A stretch of 64,000 nucleotides of DNA from Christiangramia lutea. Lineage in GTDB: Bacteria > Bacteroidota > Bacteroidia > Flavobacteriales > Flavobacteriaceae. The number at the start of each line of letters is the position of its first letter. Positions within the stretch are counted from its first letter, which is position 1. Shown piece after piece: positions 57,094-64,000 of the stretch. The notes beneath the pieces were generated by a model. It saw only the letters and a program-made list of their open reading frames with translations, was not told the origin of the DNA and searched no databases. A program made the position numbers and the translations under genes. Location of the stretch: the NCBI RefSeq assembly GCF_022489035.1, contig NZ_JAKVTV010000001.1, positions 930,001 to 994,000 of the forward strand, given 5' to 3'.

Positions 57094-57193
57094 AATATTT
57101 CATTTAAATTTTTTTTGAAATTGATTCAAATATTCGATCATCTAGAATGAAGCATAAAACTTAAACCACACAGCTTTTCATATCATTTAAGTA

Positions 57194-58468
57194 TTAAAAA
57201 TACTCCATTAAAGCCAGGATCCCATTGTACGAAATTACACAGGCAAAGAGCAATGAGGCGAAAAGCCCTATATTCACAAATAAGCCAGTCTTATATTCTT
57301 TCATTACTTTTTTACTGTTCACTAATATTATAATTCCGAGTATTACTAAGGGTAATACGAAGACATTAAAAACCTGGGATAGAATCTGAATCTCAATAGG
57401 GTTTGCACCGAAGACGGGTCCAATTAAAGCGACCAAGCAGGCAATAAATGTTATTATTCTGAATTGTTTGGAACTCGTATCTAATTCTCCGGACTGATAA
57501 TCTGCAATTAATAAGGGAGCAATCAATAAACAGGGAAAAATGGAAGATAGACCGGCACTCAGTGCTCCAAAAAAGAAGATGGTCACTGCCCATCTTCCAG
57601 CTACTGGCTCCAGAGTATTTGCCATATCCAGTACTTTAGTCACTTCTTTCCCTTCATAGAATAACGCGCCGGCAGCAACAGCCATAATAATACCGCTGAT
57701 CACAAATATTAAAATAGCGGCGGTTATGGAATCCTTTTTCTGTTGGTCTAAATTTTTAATTGTCCACCCTTTTCCCTTTACAAAGAGAGGACGCGAAAGA
57801 AAGGTTGCTGAAGCCATGGTGGTCCCTACAAAAGCAGCGACTAACATTTTACCTCCCGGCACATCTGGAATTGTTGGGATCATTCCTTTAACCACATCCA
57901 ATGGTAGAGGTTGTACAAAAAACAGGGATAACATGAAAGATAACCCCATAAGAGTTACAAAAATGACCAGGATCTTTTCAAAAAAAGTGTACTTCCCTAC
58001 TAAAAGGAGCAAATAGAAAACTAAAATTATAACAATAGCTGTAATTAGAACAGTTTCATATTCATAACCTCTTAAACCCGTAAAATTAAGTGCCAGAATT
58101 TCGAAAATAATATTAGAGGATATCCCCAGGATTCCCATAAGAGAGTTCCATTGCCCAAAAGTGACGCCAATTATAATTAATATCCCAAGCGCTTTACCGA
58201 ACTTCAAATGTTTCTTGAATCCAAATAGAGCAGTTTCCCCCGTTATCAAAGCGAAATTACCATAGGCAAACATTAATATTCCTGAAAACAGGCAGCTAAG
58301 CAATAACACCCATAGTAATTCCATATTGAATTTACTACCCGCTACGATCATAGAGGTAACACTACCAGTACCAATAGTATATCCAATTGCAAAAATACCC
58401 GGGCCAAAACCTAAGATGATGGCAATAACTTTTTGTAAAAATGATCTATTATTTGCGGTAGCATCCAT
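57194..58468 (-). CDS. NRAMP-fold membrane transporter lacking metal-binding motifs
   Basis: A 424-residue protein with about eleven helices and the overall NRAMP pattern. The first helix reads GPGIFAIGYTIGTGS (22-36) where metal transporters have the DPGN motif, and the sixth has FVGTTMASATFLSRP (213-227) in place of the methionine-proline-histidine motif. The metal ligands are therefore missing, so metal transport is unlikely. Between the GntK-Gnd fusion and a PL7 lyase, it may carry a sugar acid or another alginate product. That assignment is inference. Confidence 0.8.
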   Translation of the reverse strand: MDATANNRSFLQKVIAIILGFGPGIFAIGYTIGTGSVTSMIVAGSKFNMELLWVLLLSCLFSGILMFAYGNFALITGETALFGFKKHLKFGKALGILIIIGVTFGQWNSLMGILGISSNIIFEILALNFTGLRGYEYETVLITAIVIILVFYLLLLVGKYTFFEKILVIFVTLMGLSFMLSLFFVQPLPLDVVKGMIPTIPDVPGGKMLVAAFVGTTMASATFLSRPLFVKGKGWTIKNLDQQKKDSITAAILIFVISGIIMAVAAGALFYEGKEVTKVLDMANTLEPVAGRWAVTIFFFGALSAGLSSIFPCLLIAPLLIADYQSGELDTSSKQFRIITFIACLVALIGPVFGANPIEIQILSQVFNVFVLPLVILGIIILVNSKKVMKEYKTGLFVNIGLFASLLFACVISYNGILALMEYF

Positions 58469-58488
58469 GATTCTGAATTATTGTTTCT

Positions 58489-60375
58489 CTATTGCTCCCA
58501 GGAGGTATGGTGATTTTTTCCAGATTCGTCGTCGATCCTTTTGTAGGTATGCGCTCCAAAATAATCTCGTTGCGCCTGGATAATATTAGCAGTGGAATAA
58601 GCTGTTGTAATTCCATTAAAAAACTGAACCGATTCGCTAAATGCCGGTGTCGTAATATCTTTGAGCAAACATTCTGAAACTACTTTTTTTACTGATGGTC
58701 TAGCTTTATTTAGCTTTTCAATTAATTGGGGATTGGCCAACAGGTTAGAAGTCTCTTTATGGATTTCAACCAGATCCCGCATTAAATCAGATTTGATAAT
58801 ACAGCCGCCTGTCCAGATCCTTGAAATTTCACTTAGATTTAAATCCCATGAATATGATCTTGAAGCTTCTTCAATAATTTTGAAACCCTGATAATGATTT
58901 ATAATCCTTGCAAATTGGTAGGCTTCCAATATTTCATTTGTACTAATATTCAATTGTGAATCGTTAACCTTTCCAAAGGTTTTATTCAATAAAAGGCGTT
59001 CTTCTTTATAGAACGATATGAATCTTGAAAATAAGGCGGAAGCAATTAATGTGCATGGCACCCCAAGTTCTGCTGAAGCAATAGTCGTCCAGTTGCCTGT
59101 CCCTTTATTGCCGGCTTTGTCTAAAACCTTCTTCACTAACCAATCTTCACCTTCTTTTTTCCTCAAAATTGTTACGGTGATACCTAACAAATAACTATCA
59201 GCTGTCTCTTTCCATCTTTCCAAACTATCAGCAATCTCATCTGGAGTTTTACCTAATCTCTCTAAAATAGCAGATACCTCAGCTAATAATTGCATTTCTA
59301 CATATTCAATCCCATTATGAACCATTTTCACAAAATGACCGCTTCCTTCCGGTCCTATGTAGGTACAACATGGCAAGTCTTTCCAATCTTTAGCCGATAT
59401 ACTTTCAAGGTAAGGTTGTACCAGTTGGTATGCCTCTCTATCTCCTCCAGGCATAATGGATGGCCCAGATAAAGCACCCTCTTCTCCTCCTGAAATTCCT
59501 GTGCCTATAAAGTGAATATTTTTTGTTTTTAAATATTCTATACGTTCTTTAGTCTTTTTATAATTTGAGTTTCCGCCATCAATCAGGATATCATTTTCAG
59601 ATAAATGAGGTAGCAGATCTTCTATCACATGATCAATTGCTTTTCCTGCATTTACCATGAGCATGATTTTTCTTGGTTGTTCCAATGAATTCACAAAAGA
59701 AGAAATATCATCGAAAGCAGATGCATTGGATAATTCCGGAAATTGGGCTTTAAAATCTTTAGCAACATTTTCTTCCACACCATCTACATGCCTGTTAAAG
59801 ATTGAAATTCTGAAACCATTATTTGCCAGGTTTCTGGAAAGACTTTTTCCCATAACACCCAGACCAAACAATCCAAATTCTGAAGTTTCCATAAATTCGC
59901 TTTTTATAATTTGAGTAATTTGAGATGGAGTTAAACTTATATCCAGTTTTAAGGCTTCCTCAGGTTCTTCCAAAATCTCGAATTGGGATTCCAGTAAATT
60001 TGAAGGCATAAAATGATCTGTTCTATTCTTTACCCTTTCGAATATCTGCTCATAGGAACCTGACAAATAAATCCATTTCACCTGGTTTAAAAGGCCCCTT
60101 CTTAAAGTTTCACGATATTTTTGTTTTAAAGCTGAACAAACAATAATGCAACTGGATTCTTTGATTTTTCCCTTAGCGAACTTATTTAAAGCCTCTAACC
60201 ATTCATGCCTATCGTCATCATTCAATGCGCGACCACCAGCCATTTTTTTGATATTAGATTCAGGATGAAAATCATCTCCGTCAAAATATGGGATCTTCAA
60301 GTCCTGCGCTAGCAATTTTCCTATAGTGCTTTTACCACTACCCGAAACACCCATGATATAGATAATCTTATTCAT
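58489..60375 (-). CDS. Fusion of gluconokinase and 6-phosphogluconate dehydrogenase
   Basis: A 628-residue two-domain enzyme. Residues 1-161 are gluconokinase (P-loop GVSGSGKST 9-17, FDGDDFHPESN, LNDDDRHEW). From Met162 a complete decarboxylating 6-phosphogluconate dehydrogenase follows: GLGVMG cofactor loop, LIDGGNSNY, GTGISGGEEGALSGPS, GHFVKMVHNGIEY, WTGGCIIKS and AHTYKRID. The fusion would channel gluconate to ribulose 5-phosphate and carbon dioxide with NADPH. Its gene overlaps the PL7 gene upstream by eight bases. No frameshift or stop lies between the domains. Confidence 0.9.
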   Translation of the reverse strand: MNKIIYIMGVSGSGKSTIGKLLAQDLKIPYFDGDDFHPESNIKKMAGGRALNDDDRHEWLEALNKFAKGKIKESSCIIVCSALKQKYRETLRRGLLNQVKWIYLSGSYEQIFERVKNRTDHFMPSNLLESQFEILEEPEEALKLDISLTPSQITQIIKSEFMETSEFGLFGLGVMGKSLSRNLANNGFRISIFNRHVDGVEENVAKDFKAQFPELSNASAFDDISSFVNSLEQPRKIMLMVNAGKAIDHVIEDLLPHLSENDILIDGGNSNYKKTKERIEYLKTKNIHFIGTGISGGEEGALSGPSIMPGGDREAYQLVQPYLESISAKDWKDLPCCTYIGPEGSGHFVKMVHNGIEYVEMQLLAEVSAILERLGKTPDEIADSLERWKETADSYLLGITVTILRKKEGEDWLVKKVLDKAGNKGTGNWTTIASAELGVPCTLIASALFSRFISFYKEERLLLNKTFGKVNDSQLNISTNEILEAYQFARIINHYQGFKIIEEASRSYSWDLNLSEISRIWTGGCIIKSDLMRDLVEIHKETSNLLANPQLIEKLNKARPSVKKVVSECLLKDITTPAFSESVQFFNGITTAYSTANIIQAQRDYFGAHTYKRIDDESGKNHHTSWEQ

Positions 60376-61420
60376 TGTTTTTATTTGGAGGAACTCCAGG
60401 ACCTACGGTTGCTTCCCTAAACCAAACTTCAGCATAGCTTCCTTTCTCGTATTGCTTCGCTATATCTCCTCCATAAATTTCAGATCCTGTGCTCCAAACG
60501 AGGTTGTCTTCCGGACTTTTACCATTGGTTTGATTATAAGCCCCCTGTTTAAAAAATTGTAACTCACCAGAATAAGCTTCTTCTCTTTCCACACCATCAC
60601 GGCCTATGGATCCATATAATATTCTTACCTGTTCAGGCATATCTGCTTTATTGGAATATTCAGATTTCTTTAAATTTTTTGTGAATGTTCTGGTTGGATG
60701 CCCTTCACTGGTAAAGCTTAAATACATAATGCCATCATAGACATTTACTTCATATCTAAATTCCTCCCCCAAGGCAATTCCGTCTTCCGGTTCTTCCGGA
60801 AAAGTATCTGGAGTATTTCCAACTTTAGAAATATCATATCCCCAAACTGCATTTGAATATCCCCATCTACCAGAATTATCACCTTTGGTATTGATCTCAT
60901 AATTCCAGAATACGGAGCCTTTTTCATGACCAGGAAACTTTTTATAAAAAATCTTTAGAGGTTCATTTTCGTGACCTTCATCGCTATGAATCTGTCCAAC
61001 CACTACAGAATATGATGCTGCAACCCTGGCATCTCCAGAAGTTGAAACATGTTGAACTTTGAGTGTACCGGTTAATTTACCTCCTTCTTCCGGCGTCCAG
61101 CGTGATTTTTGACCCAGTTCTGTTCTGGTATTGCTTGAATTTTTTGAGGTAATTCCGGCATTTGGAGTTTTATAGACTACCCAATCAATATCTCCGTCTT
61201 CTTTTACATAAAAGAAATTATCCTTTTTAAAATTAACCAGATCTTCCTTGCGCGTTCCGTCTCCTAAAAGGATGGTCCATTCATCCATAAATGCAATGAC
61301 ATCACTAGGGTATTTAGTTTCCTGTGCCTTAGGTTCGCTATCGCTCGCAATCTTTTCTTCCTGATTTTTACAGCTAGCCAACACAAGTATTGAGATGATG
61401 AATAAAAACTTTATTTTCAT
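60368..61420 (-). CDS. PL7 alginate lyase, lipoprotein (second copy)
   Basis: Endolytic alginate lyase with lipobox LASC (cysteine 17), so probably surface- or outer-membrane-bound. Active-site motifs RTEL (99-102), QIH (about 143-145) and FFKQGAYNQ (about 290-298) are intact. It has 350 residues and starts seven bases after the PL6 stop. It is close to the PL7 at 55978 over the whole catalytic domain; the acidic linker and N-terminus differ. Confidence 0.92.
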   Translation of the reverse strand: MKIKFLFIISILVLASCKNQEEKIASDSEPKAQETKYPSDVIAFMDEWTILLGDGTRKEDLVNFKKDNFFYVKEDGDIDWVVYKTPNAGITSKNSSNTRTELGQKSRWTPEEGGKLTGTLKVQHVSTSGDARVAASYSVVVGQIHSDEGHENEPLKIFYKKFPGHEKGSVFWNYEINTKGDNSGRWGYSNAVWGYDISKVGNTPDTFPEEPEDGIALGEEFRYEVNVYDGIMYLSFTSEGHPTRTFTKNLKKSEYSNKADMPEQVRILYGSIGRDGVEREEAYSGELQFFKQGAYNQTNGKSPEDNLVWSTGSEIYGGDIAKQYEKGSYAEVWFREATVGPGVPPNKNNE

Positions 61421-61426
61421 AACTAT

Positions 61427-63739
61427 TTAGTACATTAATTTTTGTTTCAAGTTTTCCTCTACCTTGATCTCTCCAGAATTTTTAATTGTATTATTCACCG
61501 GTTCCTGCCCCTTGGCACCCCACAATATGGCAATGTATTTCACCGGATTATTGAGAAAGGTATTGTTTGCTAATTCAAGGTTTACAATACCCCGGGTTCT
61601 TAACAGAACTTCCGTTTCTTGAGCAACCCCAGAGTTTTTAACCGTATTACCTTTAAATATTAGCGTCCCTCCTATGGTAGATTCATCATAGCCTCCACGG
61701 TAATAATTTAAAACCTCTGTACTTATATTTTCAAATGAAGAATTTTTGATAATAACGAATTCAGCATTGTACTCTCCTTTATCATCGATTTCCTCTGCTA
61801 GGCTAAGGCCTCCCTTAAGGTTTTTAAACTTTGAATCGGCAATCGAAATCGTATCAGCAAAGGAACCTTTAGAGACCTGAAGCAACTCACTAAAATCAGA
61901 TACCTCAGAGCCTTTGATCCATAGGTTGTAAGCAACAGACATATTATCATCCAGGGTTTGGAAAGCATTCATTCTTGAATTTCCCTGAAGTATAACATCC
62001 TGAATTTTTAGACTGGCTTTTGGTTTCAGTTTAAAAGCTGAAGAAAGGTTGGTTTCGCTAAAATCTAATATTGCTTTATCTGACTTATTTTGAGATCTAA
62101 TGATAATTCCTTTTGAAATACTAATGGAACTTTCAAATTTATAATCCCCTTCGGCTAGTTCCAGGATGTCTCCAGCTTCAGCCTCCTCCAGTTTCCTGAG
62201 AAATTCCGTTGAAGTAGATACCCTTAAAGTTTTTCCTTTTTTACCAATAATTTCAGGCTGAAACCATTTAGGGCCATAATTCTCCTGTTTAAAAAGGTTT
62301 ACTTGTTCCGCTACAGGTAACTTAAACGCTCCCGGACTGTTATTTCCAGTACGATCCCTGCCTAAAAGATCTTTATCGATTTTTTCGAAATCAAAACCAT
62401 GATATGTAACATTAAAATCATGTTCCGGTACATATAAATATTCCGAAATCTTTTTAATCTTAAAGTCCTTCCTAACTATCCCACTGTCTTGAACTGAACC
62501 TTTATTTTCGTAGTTAAGAATGTTATTTTTAAAGGTTACACCGTCAACCGTGTCATAAGCTACGATCGGACTTTCTTGGACCTTCTCATTGTAAACTAGA
62601 TTATTGGCCATTAACACTCTTTCAGGCCTTGCCGATCGAATCTCAGAAGCAGGTAACACTCCAGCCTGGTCGGTATTTGAACCAACACTAAAATGCCAGG
62701 GAGATTTCGTGTCTACAAAAGAATTATAAGCGGCGACAACATCGGTCACCTGATTATACCGATTTAAAGGAGACTTTGGAATTCCATTCATCACCGCGAG
62801 GGGACTTCTAAATTCAGTTCCTTTAAGTTTGTAAAAATAATTGTTGGTAATCCAGTGCCCGGTATTTATAACACGAATTCCACCAATAAATTCAGAATTG
62901 TCATTCCCGATAAAAATGTTTCCATCAATGCTTGCATAATTTCCATGCCTCAGCACTAAAGACCCTTCAGACTCAAAGAATACGTTATTTTTGAAGGTAT
63001 TGAAGTTGGATTTACTAGATATAATCTCTACCTCACCGTTGCACCTGTAAAATAGGTTATCTGCGATATTTACATAAGCAGGAGTCATTGAAGTCTCACT
63101 GGACCCGATTTGAATGGTTTCAGCATGAGGTCCTCCTTTTCTAGGTCGAGGACCGAAGTAATTATGAACTATTTGATGATGGGTATTAATGTTTTCATTG
63201 CCCTTGAGGTAAACTCTCAAAGTTGGGCCGGAGTTTGATTTTCCGGCAATGTAAGAATGGTCCAACTGATTATTTCTACCCCAGAATTCAATCCAACGAT
63301 CCTGAGTTTCCCTGCTTGGCTGAGTAAAACCTTCTATTACACAGTTAGTGACCCTGGAATTATTTGCTATATGGTCGTTATCAACCTTGAAATCTATAAC
63401 AGTATTATTAGGTGTATAACCGTTCTGAAAAATTAATCCCTCCACAACGATAAAATCACCACCAATTTTTAAGAATGATTCGCCTTCGATGAATACCTTT
63501 CCCTTCTCCTCGGCCATGATTACGATAGGCAGGTTTTTTTCTCCATTGGCTATGATTTGAATTCCTACATCTGTCCATTTTCCATTGGCCATAATTATTG
63601 TATCCCCAGGATTCGAATTTCCCAAAGCCTCTTCCAGCTCAGATAAATTCTTGACCCGTATAGATAATGAGTCATTACTATTTTGAGCAGATCCCCCAAG
63701 GGAAAAAAGAAAGATTAAAAATATCGAAAGAATTCTCAT
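61427..63739 (-). CDS. PL6 alginate lyase, exported
   Basis: Parallel beta-helix lyase of the chondroitinase B/PL6 family that cuts alginate, often at MG or G blocks. From the ATG at 63739 it has 770 residues: signal peptide (MRILSIFLIFLFSLGGSAQ), N-terminal helix with GPRPRKGGPHAETIQIGSS, the Brønsted base lysine in EIISSKS (238-244) and the arginine in LRHGN (263-267). A second beta-helix-like region follows from about residue 490. The longer frame to 63757 starts inside the operator and is less likely. It heads the PL6-PL7-gntK/gnd-NRAMP run. Confidence 0.93.
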   Translation of the reverse strand: MRILSIFLIFLFSLGGSAQNSNDSLSIRVKNLSELEEALGNSNPGDTIIMANGKWTDVGIQIIANGEKNLPIVIMAEEKGKVFIEGESFLKIGGDFIVVEGLIFQNGYTPNNTVIDFKVDNDHIANNSRVTNCVIEGFTQPSRETQDRWIEFWGRNNQLDHSYIAGKSNSGPTLRVYLKGNENINTHHQIVHNYFGPRPRKGGPHAETIQIGSSETSMTPAYVNIADNLFYRCNGEVEIISSKSNFNTFKNNVFFESEGSLVLRHGNYASIDGNIFIGNDNSEFIGGIRVINTGHWITNNYFYKLKGTEFRSPLAVMNGIPKSPLNRYNQVTDVVAAYNSFVDTKSPWHFSVGSNTDQAGVLPASEIRSARPERVLMANNLVYNEKVQESPIVAYDTVDGVTFKNNILNYENKGSVQDSGIVRKDFKIKKISEYLYVPEHDFNVTYHGFDFEKIDKDLLGRDRTGNNSPGAFKLPVAEQVNLFKQENYGPKWFQPEIIGKKGKTLRVSTSTEFLRKLEEAEAGDILELAEGDYKFESSISISKGIIIRSQNKSDKAILDFSETNLSSAFKLKPKASLKIQDVILQGNSRMNAFQTLDDNMSVAYNLWIKGSEVSDFSELLQVSKGSFADTISIADSKFKNLKGGLSLAEEIDDKGEYNAEFVIIKNSSFENISTEVLNYYRGGYDESTIGGTLIFKGNTVKNSGVAQETEVLLRTRGIVNLELANNTFLNNPVKYIAILWGAKGQEPVNNTIKNSGEIKVEENLKQKLMY

Positions 63740-63745
63740 ATTAAA

Positions 63746-63799
63746 CTGGTTTACCAATTTGGTTTACCAAATATAGACTTAATTATGAGTTTTCCAAAA
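63746..63799 (-). promoter_or_regulatory. Promoter and double operator of the PL6 operon
   Basis: TTTTG, 19 bases, TATATTTG (-7 at 63768-63775, minus strand) is a full consensus promoter. The palindromes CTGGTTTACCAA (63746-63757) and TTGGTTTACCAA (63759-63770) lie at a 13-base step, the second overlapping the -7. The ATG follows about 22 bases after the expected start site. The 200 bases beyond, up to 63940, show nothing further. Confidence 0.78.
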
Positions 63800-63939
63800 T
63801 TGAATTCAAATATTAATCATTCTCATAATAATTGCCCCAAGATTTTGAGAAGAATGTAATTTATAAATGGTATGATGAATTTTAAAGCCCTTGATTAACT
63901 ACTCGTTTTGACCTTATATAAACTTAATAAAGAAGTAAA

Positions 63940-63971
63940 TTTTGTCATTTCTAAACGATTGGTTAGTTTTG
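63940..63971 (+). promoter_or_regulatory. Consensus promoter at the right edge
   Basis: TTTTG, 19 bases, TAGTTTTG (63964-63971) on the plus strand, 16 bases before an ATG. Confidence 0.7.
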
Positions 63972-63987
63972 TAGTACAATTTTGAAG

Positions 63988-64000
63988 ATGGCTCGAAAAA
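63988..64000 (+). CDS. Start of an unidentified gene, cut by the window edge
   Basis: ATG at 63988 followed by codons for Ala, Arg and Lys, directly behind a consensus promoter. Too short to identify; the MARK start is common among small DNA-binding regulators such as TetR proteins, but that is only a guess. Confidence 0.35.

Noticed and set aside
57094-57193. A GntR-type operator before the PL7-SDR pair
   Set aside because: No TTGG...CCAA palindrome is present in this 100-base gap, so the pair is probably reached by read-through from the PL6 promoter or has an unrelated promoter.
40356-63757. Integrase, transposase or conjugation genes that would prove the locus is mobile
   Set aside because: None were found; the case for transfer rests only on the tRNA relic and gene content.

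Overview
The window looks like chromosomal DNA of a marine flavobacterium (Bacteroidetes, Gramella/Christiangramia-like). Evidence: AT-rich DNA, promoters of the Bacteroidetes type (TTTG, 19 bases, TAnnTTTG), weak ribosome binding sites, a SusC/SusD pair, an OmpA protein with thrombospondin type-3 repeats, a Lacal_2735-type small protein, DUF2490 and PID-CTERM proteins. The genus assignment is inference from gene content; no database was searched.

Bases 1-40,000 are mostly housekeeping. In order: a tandem pair of 91-base repeats ending in terminator-like hairpins; superoxide dismutase; an AddA-like helicase-nuclease and its AddB-like partner separated by kbl and an OmpA porin; an alpha/beta hydrolase; tRNA-Ala(GGC); GNAT, MATE and enoyl-CoA hydratase genes; two tiny membrane proteins; a 2OG oxygenase; QueD; LpxH-like phosphatase; RecJ; a uracil-DNA glycosylase; RsmI; thymidine kinase and alanine racemase; MscL; Asd; a prolyl oligopeptidase; an ABC ATPase; MtgA; an FAD oxidoreductase; the fatty-acid initiation cluster pdxA-yceD-rpmF-fabH-accB-accC; riboflavin synthase; a PID-CTERM protein; a stand-alone (p)ppGpp synthetase; YitT; and a beta-carbonic anhydrase lipoprotein followed by a frameshifted DUF2490 gene.

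Bases 40,356-63,757, all on the minus strand, form an alginate utilisation locus. PL6 and two PL7 lyase lipoproteins cut alginate, SusC/SusD import oligomers, periplasmic PL17 releases unsaturated monouronate, a KdgF-like cupin helps form DEH, an MFS transporter carries it inward, an SDR reduces it to KDG, and KdgK plus Eda yield pyruvate and glyceraldehyde 3-phosphate. A fructose-1,6-bisphosphatase in the same run supports gluconeogenesis. Less expected members are a gluconokinase/6-phosphogluconate dehydrogenase fusion and an NRAMP-fold transporter that lacks the family's metal-binding motifs. A decayed tRNA-Met-like sequence lies at the left edge of the locus.

Regulation can be read from the sequence. 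A GntR/FadR-type regulator lies inside the locus, and tandem 12-base palindromes of the form TTGGTTTACCAA, spaced 13 bases apart, overlap the -7 elements in front of gntR, susC, the PL17 gene and the PL6 gene. A LacI-type regulator closes the catabolic operon. Opposite the long susC leader lies a divergent -7 element followed about 70 bases later by a strong intrinsic terminator, which predicts a small RNA antisense to the susC leader. The last bases of the window start another gene on the plus strand behind a consensus promoter.
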